Positions 1 to 8,406 of a DNA stretch of 38,871 nucleotides are shown here, in pieces (position 1 is the first letter of the stretch; every line of letters starts with the position of its first letter). Under the pieces are notes generated by a model. It saw only the letters and a list, made by a program, of their open reading frames with translations. It ran no database searches and had not been told where the DNA came from. Made by a program: the position numbers and the translations under genes. This DNA is from Acidocella sp. (GTDB lineage: Bacteria > Pseudomonadota > Alphaproteobacteria > Acetobacterales > Acetobacteraceae): positions 1-38,871 of the forward strand of contig NZ_DAIEIF010000052.1 in assembly GCF_027352905.1 (NCBI RefSeq), in the 5' to 3' direction.

Positions 1-2
1 CC

Positions 3-1169
3 GCGGGCGCGGCGGCCCGCGCCGCCACCTCGCCCCAGCCGGCCGAGGAGATGGTCGATCTCGCGAGATCCTACCCGTTTTATGGCGCGGGCGAGCAGGC
101 GGGCATCCGCACTCCGCCGCAACGCCATGTGTTCTTCATGAGTTTCGACCTCACCACCGCGCGGCGCGAGGATTTGCGCATGCTGCTGGCGCTGTGGTCG
201 GGCGCCATCGCCCAGATGGTGCAGGGCCGGACCATCGGCCAGGTGGAGCCCGCCGGGCCGAACGGGGTGGGAATGGATACCGGTGAGGCGCTGGAGATCG
301 GCCCCGCCGCGCTGACGGTGACGGTGGGGCTCGGCCCGCGCGTATTCGGCGATGAATTTGGCCTGGCGGCGCAAAAACCCGCCCGGCTGCGCCCTCTCGT
401 GCAACTGCCGAGCGACGCTTTCGACCCAAGCCTGACGGGGGGTGATCTCTCCCTGCAAGCCTGCGCCGATGATCCGCAAGTCGCCTATCACGCGGTGCGC
501 GATCTGGCCCGGCTCGCCCGGAGCACGGGCGCGGCCAGTACGCGCTGGGCCGTTCTCGGGTTCGGCCGCGCCTCCGCCGGCCCCGCCCAGACCACACCGC
601 GCAATCTTCTCGGCTTCAAGGACGGCACCCGCAACATCCAATCCGATGAGGATTATGAGCGGTTCGTCTGGGTTGCAGACGGCCCGGCCTGGCAGCGCCG
701 CGGCACGTATCAGGTGGTGCGCAAGATCAGCATGAATCTGGAAAATTGGGATACCAACCGTGTCGGCAACCAGAACCGCGTCTTCGGGCGGCATAAGCTC
801 TCCGGCGCGCCGCTCAGCGGGACGCGGGAATTCGACACGCCGGATTTCACCAGGCTGGGCGCGGATGGCAAGCCCATGATCCCGCTCAATGCCCATATCG
901 CCCTCGCCGCGCATGAGAATAATGGCGGGCTGAAAATTCTCCGGCGCTCCTATAATTACACGGATGGGATCGGCCCGTATGGCCAGCTGAGCGCCGGGCT
1001 GTTGTTCATTTCCTACCAGAACGATCCCGCCCATTTCGAGGCGTTGCAGACGAAGCTGGGCGCCGCCGACGCGCTCAATGAATATATCTCCCATATCGGC
1101 TCGGCGGTCTTCTTCGTCCCGCCCGCTCCCGCCGAGGGGCATCACATCGCCCAGGAGATGTTCACATGA
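3..1169 (+). CDS. efeB: Dyp-type haem peroxidase, EfeB/deferrochelatase family (5' end cut off)
   Basis: Haem-dependent dye-decolorising peroxidase of the EfeB type, which in EfeUOB systems acts in the periplasm in iron acquisition. The frame is open from base 3, and the alanine-rich residues before the first ATG (51) read like the end of an export signal, so the true start and Tat signal lie upstream. Visible family marks are YPFYG…QAGI…TP near the start, the Dyp GxxDG motif in GFKDGTRN near base 612, a histidine-bearing stretch LNAHIALAAH near 886–915, where the proximal haem ligand is expected, and ILRRSYNYTDG near 937–967. The efeO and efeU partners are not in the window and would be expected upstream. 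The family call is firm; haem-iron release versus general peroxidase activity cannot be told from sequence. Confidence 0.9.
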   Translation, partial: AGAAARAATSPQPAEEMVDLARSYPFYGAGEQAGIRTPPQRHVFFMSFDLTTARREDLRMLLALWSGAIAQMVQGRTIGQVEPAGPNGVGMDTGEALEIGPAALTVTVGLGPRVFGDEFGLAAQKPARLRPLVQLPSDAFDPSLTGGDLSLQACADDPQVAYHAVRDLARLARSTGAASTRWAVLGFGRASAGPAQTTPRNLLGFKDGTRNIQSDEDYERFVWVADGPAWQRRGTYQVVRKISMNLENWDTNRVGNQNRVFGRHKLSGAPLSGTREFDTPDFTRLGADGKPMIPLNAHIALAAHENNGGLKILRRSYNYTDGIGPYGQLSAGLLFISYQNDPAHFEALQTKLGAADALNEYISHIGSAVFFVPPAPAEGHHIAQEMFT

Positions 1170-1257
1170 TCCGGCCGGTTCGGCATTGCCGCTCTTCGGT
1201 TTTTCGATATTACCGCGCTCTCTCTTCCGGCTAGCATCCCTCCACGGAGGAATGCCC

Positions 1258-2880
1258 ATGGACATCATAAACCCGGTGCCCGACGGTTCTGCCGCGACGC
1301 TGGCGGCGCTGCTCGACCGGCAGGCCGCGGCGGCGCCGGAGGCCATCGCCTTTATCGACCGGGACCGCCCGCTGCGCTATGGCCCGCTGGCGCGGGAGAG
1401 CGCCGGCCTCGCCGCCGGTTTGGCGCGGCTGGGCGTGGGGGCGGGGGACCGGGTCGCGGTTTGGCTGCCAAATATCCCGGCCTGGTTCGCGGGTTTTTTT
1501 GCCTGCGCGCGGCTGGGGGCCATCGCCGTCGCGGTCAATACCCGCTTCAAGAGCGGCGAGGTCGCCGATATCGTCCAGCGCTCGGGGGCCAAGATCCTCA
1601 TCTATTGGCCGGGATTCAAGGGGATTGATTTCAACGGCATCATTGGCGGCGTTCCCGCCGAGGCCCTCGCCGCCGTCAGCGGCCTCGTGCTGTATCATGA
1701 AAACGAAGCGGCCCTGCCCGCGCGGGTGCATGGGGTGGAGGCGCATGACTACCACGCTCTCGCGGCCACGCCGCCCATGCCGGGCGATGAAGGCGGCCCC
1801 GAGGCTGGATGCGTGATCTTTACCACCTCCGGCACCACCCGCGCGCCGAAATTCGTTCTCCATCCCCAGCGCTCCATTCTCGCCCACGCCGCCGATGTGG
1901 CGGCCGCCCTTGCCCTCAATGCGCAGGATGCGGTGATGATGCCCGCCGTGCCCTTTTGCGGCGTTACCGGCTTCTGCCAGGCCATGGCGGCGCTCGCGGC
2001 GGGAAGGCCGGTCATCGGCACGCCCGCCTTCGAGCCGGGGGAGGCGGCGGGGCAGATCCGCCGCCACGCCGTTACCCACACCGCCATGTTGGGCGAGATG
2101 GCCGCCAACCTCATCGCCGCCGCCCCGCCCGGCCCGCGCCCCTTCCCCAGCCTGCGGCTGGTTGGCTTCGCCGCCTTCTCTCCCACGCAGTTGAACGTGG
2201 TACCCGAGGCCGAGGCGCTGGGGATTCCGCTGGTCGGGCTCTATGGCTCTTCCGAGGTGCAGGCCTTGTTCTCCCGCCAGCCCTTCCATCTGCCCGCGCT
2301 GGAGCGGGCGCAAGGCGGGGGGATACCGATGTCTCCCCAGGCGCGGGTGCGGGTCCGCGACGCCGAGACCGGGGAGTTGCTGCCGCCGGAGTGCTCCGGT
2401 GAGCTTGAATTCGCCGGGCCGAGCCGGATGATGGAATATTTCAACAATCCCGAGGCGACGCGCGCGGCTTTGACCGAGGACGGATATTTCCGCTCCGGCG
2501 ATCTCGGCTACCTCACCGGGGATGGCCGCTTCGTGTATCAGAGCCGGATGGGCGACGCGCTCCGTCTCGCCGGGTTTCTCGTCAGCCCGGTCGAGATCGA
2601 GGCCTTCATCAAGGAACACCCCGCCATCGCCGATGCGCAGGTGGTGGGGGTTGAGATCGCCGGCTCACCGCGAGCGGTGGCGTTTGTCATCATCGTTGAT
2701 GGGTCGGAATGGAGTGAGGAGGTTTTGATCGCCCATTGCCGCGCGCGAATGGCGAATTACAAGGTGCCGGCGCGGATCCTGGCGATCGAAGAATTTCCCG
2801 TGACACCATCCGCCAATGGCAACAAGATTCAAAAAGCGCGCCTGCGCGGAATGGCGCAGGCGGCGCTTGAGGCCGTGTAA
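1258..2880 (+). CDS. AMP-dependent acyl-CoA ligase (FadD/CaiC-like)
   Basis: ANL-superfamily ligase, predicted to activate a carboxylic acid to its CoA thioester through an acyl-adenylate; substrate unknown. The frame opens at 1078, but a GGAGG at 1246–1250 sits 7 bases before the ATG at 1258, which starts MDIINPVPDG and gives 540 residues; ATG 1252 is only 1 base from the SD. The phosphate loop near residues 189–198 reads TTSGTTRAPK, with Arg where most relatives have Gly. GLYGSSEVQ replaces the usual YGxTE motif. The hinge region FRSGDLGYL and the C-terminal lysine region (NKIQKARLR) are present. It follows efeB by 88 bases and converges on the rhodanese gene. It could feed the oxygenase/acyl-CoA cluster downstream, but nothing in the sequence ties it to that pathway. 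Confidence 0.85.
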   Translation: MDIINPVPDGSAATLAALLDRQAAAAPEAIAFIDRDRPLRYGPLARESAGLAAGLARLGVGAGDRVAVWLPNIPAWFAGFFACARLGAIAVAVNTRFKSGEVADIVQRSGAKILIYWPGFKGIDFNGIIGGVPAEALAAVSGLVLYHENEAALPARVHGVEAHDYHALAATPPMPGDEGGPEAGCVIFTTSGTTRAPKFVLHPQRSILAHAADVAAALALNAQDAVMMPAVPFCGVTGFCQAMAALAAGRPVIGTPAFEPGEAAGQIRRHAVTHTAMLGEMAANLIAAAPPGPRPFPSLRLVGFAAFSPTQLNVVPEAEALGIPLVGLYGSSEVQALFSRQPFHLPALERAQGGGIPMSPQARVRVRDAETGELLPPECSGELEFAGPSRMMEYFNNPEATRAALTEDGYFRSGDLGYLTGDGRFVYQSRMGDALRLAGFLVSPVEIEAFIKEHPAIADAQVVGVEIAGSPRAVAFVIIVDGSEWSEEVLIAHCRARMANYKVPARILAIEEFPVTPSANGNKIQKARLRGMAQAALEAV

Positions 2881-2891
2881 CAATCTGGAAT

Positions 2892-3290
2892 TTATTTCTC
2901 GCGCCGTTCATATGCCTCAACGGGGCCGCCGCCCTTCTTCCAGGCGGTGAAACCGCCGCCGAGATGCGAGACGGCGCCCAGCCCCATATCCTGGGCGGTC
3001 TTTGCCGCCAGGGCGGAGCGCCAGCCGCTGGCGCAGTAGAAGACGAATTGCTTCTGCTCGGCGAAGACCGGTTTGTGGTAGGGGCTCTCAGGGTCGATCC
3101 AAAATTCCAGCATGCCGCGCGGGCAGGAGAACGCACCGGGAATTTTGCCCTCCCGTTCCAGTTCGCGCGGGTCGCGCAGGTCGACGAACACCGTGCCATT
3201 CTGACCATATCGCGCCCTGGCGGTTTCGAGATCGAGCGTGACGATCTCCTTGTTCGCTTCCTCCAGCAGATCCTTATAGCCTTTTTTCAT
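2892..3290 (-). CDS. Single-domain rhodanese-like protein
   Basis: Cytoplasmic 132-residue rhodanese domain, expected to carry a sulfane sulfur on a catalytic cysteine. That residue is Cys86 in the loop YCASGWRSA; the CH2A-type VFVDLRDPRE (residues 34–43) and the terminal GGGFTAWKKGG support the fold. Three in-frame ATGs lie close together (3308, 3296, 3290). AAGGAG at 3302–3297 is spaced 6 bases from the ATG at 3290, which is therefore chosen. There is no signal peptide or second domain. The physiological sulfur donor and acceptor are unknown. It converges with the acyl-CoA ligase, with 11 bases between stop codons. Confidence 0.85.
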   Translation of the reverse strand: MKKGYKDLLEEANKEIVTLDLETARARYGQNGTVFVDLRDPRELEREGKIPGAFSCPRGMLEFWIDPESPYHKPVFAEQKQFVFYCASGWRSALAAKTAQDMGLGAVSHLGGGFTAWKKGGGPVEAYERREK

Positions 3291-3729
3291 AGACATCTCC
3301 TTCATCAAACATTGGCTCCGTTGCGGCCATCAATCCCGTGCCTGGCGTATGCGCCGTTTTAGCGCGCCACGCCGCTGGCCCCGCGCCAGGATATTTTTCC
3401 GATCATTTTTTATCATGTATGGCGAAGCGGATATTGCTATGATGTCCGGCCCTCCTGCCGATGGCCTCGTCTGGTTTTGTGGTATGAAAGACACACCCAT
3501 TGACAAGCTATCATGATCCTGAAATTCTGCAAGCGTAACCGGTCGCCGATAATGGACCGAAAAGGAAACGTGATGGTAACAGACGATGCGTGGGCTCTCT
3601 CCCACTAGGCGCCAGGGCGATGCACGCCAGTTTTTCACCCAACCTAATGAAGGGCGTCGTTGCCAGGACGTGGTGTCTTTCGATCTGAATTCAATAAGAT
3701 AATTTGGACCGGCGAAGGAGGAAACAATA
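3291..3729. promoter_or_regulatory. 440-bp gene-free divergent region before the monooxygenase operon
   Basis: This is the longest gene-free stretch in the window and is visibly AT-richer than its surroundings. It separates the reverse rhodanese gene from the forward monooxygenase operon, so it must hold at least one promoter each way. A TTGACA is at 3500–3505 but has no good -10 partner at 16–18 bases. A GATAAT lies at 3698–3703, close to the start codon. An excellent ribosome site, AAGGAGGA, lies at 3715–3722 before the ATG at 3730. Three very short ATG frames occur (from 3484, 3513 and 3573) with no convincing coding signal. I see no RNA gene. The individual promoter boxes are weak calls. 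Confidence 0.4.
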
Positions 3730-5376
3730 ATGGACAATAACGTGATAATGGAAACTGGCGCGGCGCCCTCCGTGCAAACCACAGACGTCGACGTGCTGGT
3801 GGTGGGGGCGGGGTTTGCCGGGCTGTATCAGCTCCATAAGCTGCGGCAGGCCGGATTCAGGGTCAAGGTGATCGAGGCTGGATCCGATATTGGCGGAATT
3901 TGGCATTGGAATCGCTATCCGGGAGCGCGGGTAGATTCCCATGGCGCTATGTACCAATACTCAGATCCGGACCTATGGAAGGATTGGGCCTATAAGGAGC
4001 TTTATCCCGGCTGGGAGGAGTTGAGGGCCTATTTCGATCACGTCGATGCCAAGTGGGATTTGCGCAAGGACGTGGTTTTGAGCACGCGTGTGACAGGGGC
4101 GGATTTTGATGAATCCACGCGCAAATGGACGGTGCATACCGATAAGGGCGGGGATTACGTCGCCCGGTCTTTCGTGCTGTGCACCGGCTTCGCCTCCAAG
4201 CCCTATATACCGGAATTCGAGGGAATGAAGGATTTCAAGGGCGAGATTCATCACACCGGCCTCTGGCCTCAGCAGGGGGTGGACATGCGTGGCAAGCGGG
4301 TCGCGGTGATCGGCATGGGCGCCAGCGGCGTGCAAGTGATGCAGGAAGCCGGCGCGGAGGCGAAGCGCGTCACGCATTTTCTCCGCACCCCTTGCCTCGC
4401 GATTCCCATGTGGCAGCGCCAGATGACGGAGGTGGATAACGAGGAGATGCGCAAGCATCTGCCGGAAGACATGATGAAGCGCAAGCAGACCTTTGGCGGC
4501 TTCAATTACGATTTTCAGGATGTCGGTGTTTACGAGGTCGATGACGCCAAGCGCGAGGAGATGTTCGAGAGCATCTGGAAGGCCGGCGGCTTCTGGTGGT
4601 GGCTCAATAATTTCAATGACGTTTTGTTCGACGAGAGATCAAACCGCGCCCAATATGATTTTTGGCGGAAGAAAGTGCTGGCGCGGATCAAGGATCCTCG
4701 CCTGGCCGAGATCTACGCGCCCGAGCAGCCGCCGCATCCGTACGGGGTCAAGCGCCCCTCTCTCGAGCAGAATTTCTACGAGGTCGTCCAGCAGGACAAT
4801 GTGGACGTCGTGGATTTGAAGCAGGAGCCGATCGTCAGATTTACGGAAAAGGGAATCCAGACGACGAAGGGCGAGTACGAATTCGACATCATTGTGCTGG
4901 CCACGGGGTTCGACGCGGTTTCGGGCGGGTTGACCCAGCTTGATATCCGGGGGACGGCGGGCCGTACCCTGGGCGAGAAATGGCGGGATGGCGTGCGTAC
5001 CCATCTTGGCATGGCCAGCCGGGAGTTTCCCAACCTCTATTTCATTTATGGCCCCCAGAGCCCAAGTGGTTTTTGCAACGGCCCCACCGCCGCCGAGGCG
5101 CAGGGTGACGAGCTAGTGAAACTTCTCGTGAAATTCAGGGATGCGGGCATCACCAGGGTAGAGGCCAAGGCGGATGCCGAGGAAGCCTGGCGGAACCATT
5201 GCAAGATGGTGGCGGATATGACCCTTTTTCCCAAGGCTGATTCCTGGTACATGGGCGCTAATATTCCAGGCAAGCCGCGGGAATTGCTGATGTATCCCTC
5301 CGGGCTGCCCGCGTATCTGCAAGCCTGTGAAGACTCGATATCGAAACATTTCGCCGGTTTCGAGGTCTCGCGCTGA
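3730..5376 (+). CDS. Flavin monooxygenase, type I Baeyer–Villiger family
   Basis: FAD- and NADPH-dependent monooxygenase of 548 residues, predicted to insert one oxygen of O2 next to a ketone carbonyl, giving an ester or lactone. Two Rossmann motifs are visible: G26-A-G28-F-A-G31 for FAD and G195-M-G197-A-S-G200 for NADPH. The family fingerprint FxGxxxHxxxWP is matched exactly at residues 169–180 (FKGEIHHTGLWP). The second signature, GGxWxxxxYPGxxxD, is at 55–69 (GGIWHWNRYPGARVD). The length is normal for the cyclohexanone/phenylacetone monooxygenase group. It is the first gene of a forward run with an SDR, a GrdB-like protein and a CoA-transferase, and it has a strong ribosome site at 3715–3722. 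The ketone substrate cannot be read from the sequence; oxidation of other heteroatoms is possible. Confidence 0.92.
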   Translation: MDNNVIMETGAAPSVQTTDVDVLVVGAGFAGLYQLHKLRQAGFRVKVIEAGSDIGGIWHWNRYPGARVDSHGAMYQYSDPDLWKDWAYKELYPGWEELRAYFDHVDAKWDLRKDVVLSTRVTGADFDESTRKWTVHTDKGGDYVARSFVLCTGFASKPYIPEFEGMKDFKGEIHHTGLWPQQGVDMRGKRVAVIGMGASGVQVMQEAGAEAKRVTHFLRTPCLAIPMWQRQMTEVDNEEMRKHLPEDMMKRKQTFGGFNYDFQDVGVYEVDDAKREEMFESIWKAGGFWWWLNNFNDVLFDERSNRAQYDFWRKKVLARIKDPRLAEIYAPEQPPHPYGVKRPSLEQNFYEVVQQDNVDVVDLKQEPIVRFTEKGIQTTKGEYEFDIIVLATGFDAVSGGLTQLDIRGTAGRTLGEKWRDGVRTHLGMASREFPNLYFIYGPQSPSGFCNGPTAAEAQGDELVKLLVKFRDAGITRVEAKADAEEAWRNHCKMVADMTLFPKADSWYMGANIPGKPRELLMYPSGLPAYLQACEDSISKHFAGFEVSR

Positions 5377-5428
5377 AAAACCCGGGCCGCCTACGCATAA
5401 TAAAACCATGTCTTGATAGGAGTCTGCC

Positions 5429-6199
5429 ATGCAGCTGAAGAATAAGCTCGCCGCCATCACCGCCGCCGGGTCCGGCATGGGCCGCGCCGCCGTGAAATTA
5501 TTTTCGCAGGAGGGCGCGCGTGTCGCCGCCATCGACCTCAACGCAGAGGCTCTCGCCTCGCTCAAGGCGGAAATGAAGGCGGCCGGCTTCGACATCGTTA
5601 CGATCACGGCCGATCTCTCCACCGAGGCGGGCGCGCGCGACAGCCTCAACCAGGCGGCGGATGCGCTGGGCGGGCTCGATATTCTCTGGGCCCATGCGGG
5701 GGTTCCCGGCCCGGCCGGGATCGAGGGCGTGGATATGCAGGCCTTTCACAAATCCATGGCGATCAATGTCGACGCGGCGGTGATCGGCGCGGGCGAGGCG
5801 GTGCGCTATATGCGCAAGCGCGGCGGCGGCTCCATCATCTTCACGGCCTCCATCTCGGGTCTCGTCGGCTCGATGTTCAGCCCGCTTTATTCCGTCGCCA
5901 AATTCGGGATCGTCGGCCTCACGAAATCCCTGTGCCAGACCTTCGCGCCGGATAATGTGCGGGTCAACGCGATCTGTCCCGGCCTGACCGACACGCCGAT
6001 GTGCGACCAGTTCATGAGCCGCAAGGGTGACCCGGAGGAGGCGGCCCGCAACCGGGAGATGATGATCAACAGCCTTCCGCTCAAACGGCTCGGCCGGCCC
6101 GAGGACATGGCCCAGGCGGCGCTTTGGCTGGCCTCTGACGCCTCGTCCTACGTGACAGGCGTCGCGCTGGCCGTGGATGGCGGTTTCACGGCGAAATAG
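5429..6199 (+). CDS. SDR-family oxidoreductase
   Basis: Classical short-chain dehydrogenase/reductase of 256 residues, expected to interconvert an alcohol and a ketone with NAD(P)(H). The cofactor loop is TAAGSGMG at 11–18, slightly off the usual TGxxxGxG. The catalytic set is Ser141, Tyr154 and Lys158 (YSVAK), and the C-terminus has the VTGVALAVDGG pattern. Asp36 at the end of strand β2 (AAIDLN) favours NAD over NADP. A ribosome site (TAGGAG) lies just before the ATG, and only 52 bases separate it from the monooxygenase, so the two are likely co-transcribed. A natural role would be to oxidise a secondary alcohol to the ketone used by the monooxygenase; this is inference. Confidence 0.88.
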   Translation: MQLKNKLAAITAAGSGMGRAAVKLFSQEGARVAAIDLNAEALASLKAEMKAAGFDIVTITADLSTEAGARDSLNQAADALGGLDILWAHAGVPGPAGIEGVDMQAFHKSMAINVDAAVIGAGEAVRYMRKRGGGSIIFTASISGLVGSMFSPLYSVAKFGIVGLTKSLCQTFAPDNVRVNAICPGLTDTPMCDQFMSRKGDPEEAARNREMMINSLPLKRLGRPEDMAQAALWLASDASSYVTGVALAVDGGFTAK

Positions 6200-6270
6200 A
6201 CCAAACCGGGGGCGAGGCGGCTTGCAAACCCCTCGCCGCCGCGACCCTTATGCCGAGCAAGGTGTTACCG

Positions 6271-7212
6271 ATGCAGCCGCCATTTCACTTCGCCCCGGAA
6301 TATGACCAGCCCGTGCGCTACATGCAGCGCACCCGTGAATGGTATCTCGCGCTGGGCTACGACAACCCCTATGAATGGGCGCATTTTCTCGATGTGCCTT
6401 TTCAGCCGCTGAAAAAACCTCTCGCCGCCTCGCGGGTCGCCATTCTAACGACGGCGGCGCCTTTCCAGCCGGATAAGGGGCCGCAAGGCCCGGGCGCTCC
6501 CTATAACGGCGCCGCGAAATTTTACGAGGTCTATTCCGGCGATACCGATCAGGAGCATGATCTGCGGATCGCTCATGTGGGCATCGATCGCATCCATACC
6601 AGCATGGAGGACAGCCATTGCTGGTTTCCCCTGGCCGCGCTGCGCCGCGCGGCGGCGGCGGGGCGCATCGGCTCCATCGCGCCGCGATTCCACGGCGTGC
6701 CGACCAACCGCAGCCAGCGGCATACGCTGGAGGTGGATGGCCCCGAGCTGCTCCGGCGCTGCCTCGAGGACGAGGCGGACATCGCCCTGCTGGTGCCGAA
6801 TTGCCCGATCTGCCACCAAACGATGAGCCTCGTGGCGCGTGAGCTGGAACGTAACGGCATCGCCACCGTTATCATGGGCTGCGCCAAGGACATCGTGGAA
6901 TATTGCGGCGTGCCGCGGTTTCTGTTCAGTGATTTTCCTTTGGGCAATGGCGCCGCCCGCCCGCATGACACCGCCTCGCAGGACCAAACCCTGGCTTTGG
7001 CCCTCGCCCTGGCACAGGCCGCGCCCGCGCCGCGCACCACCGTGCAAAACCCGTTGCGCTGGAGCGCGGATGCGAGCTGGAAGCTCGACTACTGCAATGT
7101 GGAGCGCGTGGCGCCGGAGGAACTCGCCCGGCTGCGCGCCGAGACCGATCGCGAAAAGGAAAAGGCGCGTCTCATTCGCGAGGCCGCTTATGCCAAGGCG
7201 CAACTCCCATGA
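6271..7212 (+). CDS. GrdB-like protein (glycine/sarcosine/betaine reductase B family) without selenocysteine
   Basis: Protein of 313 residues (320 if the ATG at 6250 is used; AAGGTG at 6257–6262 favours 6271). Its core resembles selenoprotein B of the anaerobic glycine/betaine reductases: RIHTSMEDSHCWFPLAALR, RIGSIAPRFHGVPT, and a CxxC in VPNCPICHQTM with cysteines at 178 and 181. GrdB has a UxxCxxC motif; here the matching stretch is VPNCPIC, so the selenocysteine position appears to be Val. It is shorter than GrdB, and no other reductase subunit is nearby. Its stop overlaps the CoA-transferase start by 4 bases, so the two proteins are probably made together. Its biochemical role is unknown; a thiol-based role with the CoA-transferase substrate is a guess. 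Confidence 0.72.
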   Translation: MQPPFHFAPEYDQPVRYMQRTREWYLALGYDNPYEWAHFLDVPFQPLKKPLAASRVAILTTAAPFQPDKGPQGPGAPYNGAAKFYEVYSGDTDQEHDLRIAHVGIDRIHTSMEDSHCWFPLAALRRAAAAGRIGSIAPRFHGVPTNRSQRHTLEVDGPELLRRCLEDEADIALLVPNCPICHQTMSLVARELERNGIATVIMGCAKDIVEYCGVPRFLFSDFPLGNGAARPHDTASQDQTLALALALAQAAPAPRTTVQNPLRWSADASWKLDYCNVERVAPEELARLRAETDREKEKARLIREAAYAKAQLP

Positions 7213-8402
7213 CCGGCCCTTACGACGATCTGCGGATTCTCGATTTCACCCGCTATTATGCGGGTCCATTTGGAACTTACCAGTTCGCGTTGCAGGGCGC
7301 GGACGTCATCAAGATCGAGCCGCCAGGCGGGGAGGAATACCGTGAGGCGCAGCTCGACCCGGTATGGGCGCAACGCAAACTGGCCCCGGCCTATATGTCG
7401 GTCAATGCCAATAAGCGCAGCATTATCCTCGATCTGCGGACGGACGAGGCCCAGGACATCGTGAGGCGGCTGGTGAAATCCGCGGACATCGTGTGGGAGA
7501 ATTTTCGCCCCGGCGTCATGGACCGTTTCGGTCTGGGCTATGAGGCGCTGCGGCAGATCAACCCCCGCTTGATCTATTGCGCGGTCTCGGGGTTCGGCCA
7601 GACCGGCCCGGCCGCCCACCAGGCCGCCTTCGACGGCAAGATCCAGGCGATGTCAGGCATCATGGCGATGACTGGCGACGCTGCGGGCGGGCCGACGCGG
7701 GCGGGTTTCGCGGTTTGTGACCTAATCGCCGGAATGACGGCCGCCTTCGCGGTCTCCACGGCGCTGCACCACCGGCAGCGCACGGGGCAGGGACAGATGG
7801 TCGATGTGGCGCTGCTGGACGCGACGCTGAACTTCCTCACCCAGCATGTCACGGAATACACCGTGTCCGGGCATGTCCAGCAGCAATACGGCAATCTTTC
7901 AGTGACCCGCAAACCAACCGCTGACAGGTTCCGCTGCGGTGAGGGCTATGTGGTTCTGGCGGCTCTCACCGAGCGGCAGTTTCAAGCCTTGATGAAGACG
8001 CTCGGCCGGCCGGAGGCGCTCGATGACCCGCGTTTCGCGGATTGGCCGAAGCGGATGGAAAACACCGCCGAATTGCGCCGGATCATCGAGGAGGCGATGG
8101 CGACGGGCGACCCCCTCACTTGGGAGGCGCGGTTGACGGCGGCGGACGTGCCCTGCTCGCGCATCATGTCGGTCGACGAGATCGTCGCGCATCCGCAAGT
8201 GACGCACCGCCAGCTTTTGCATACCGTTGATTCGGAGTACGGACCGCTGAGACTTGTCGGCTCCGGTTTCAAGCTCGAGCATGGCGGTGGCGAGGTCACC
8301 CGGGCTCCGGCGAGCCCCGGCGCGCATACGGCGGAAATTCTCGCGGAGGCCGGGTACACGAGGGCGGAAATCGACGCGTTTCTTGGCCAGCTGGCCGGTT
8401 GA
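7209..8402 (+). CDS. Family III CoA-transferase (CaiB/BaiF type)
   Basis: CoA-transferase of 397 residues that should move CoA from an acyl-CoA donor to a free acid through a covalent aspartyl intermediate. The start is ILDFTRYYAGPF, followed by DVIKIEPPGGEEYR, NKRSIILDL, ADIVWENFRPGVMDRFGLGYE and NPRLIYCAVSGFGQTGP, all family hallmarks. The catalytic residue is probably Asp142 in AAFDGKIQAMSGIMAMTG. The length is normal for the family. It starts inside the stop of the GrdB-like gene (ATGA, 7209–7212) and ends 4 bases before the convergent kinase gene. The acid it activates is unknown; a hydroxy acid derived from the monooxygenase product would fit the neighbours. Confidence 0.92.
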   Translation: MTGPYDDLRILDFTRYYAGPFGTYQFALQGADVIKIEPPGGEEYREAQLDPVWAQRKLAPAYMSVNANKRSIILDLRTDEAQDIVRRLVKSADIVWENFRPGVMDRFGLGYEALRQINPRLIYCAVSGFGQTGPAAHQAAFDGKIQAMSGIMAMTGDAAGGPTRAGFAVCDLIAGMTAAFAVSTALHHRQRTGQGQMVDVALLDATLNFLTQHVTEYTVSGHVQQQYGNLSVTRKPTADRFRCGEGYVVLAALTERQFQALMKTLGRPEALDDPRFADWPKRMENTAELRRIIEEAMATGDPLTWEARLTAADVPCSRIMSVDEIVAHPQVTHRQLLHTVDSEYGPLRLVGSGFKLEHGGGEVTRAPASPGAHTAEILAEAGYTRAEIDAFLGQLAG

Positions 8403-8406
8403 GAGC

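Noticed and set aside
3344-3355. GGCG-TATG-CGCC followed by GTTTT as a terminator
   Set aside because: The stem is only 4 bp and no forward gene ends nearby; the upstream gene is on the reverse strand and starts here.
3484-3608. Tiny frames before the monooxygenase (from 3484, 3513 and 3573) as leader peptides
   Set aside because: The first two lack a ribosome site. The third has AAAAGGA upstream but encodes only 11 residues with no regulatory codon run or attenuator hairpin.
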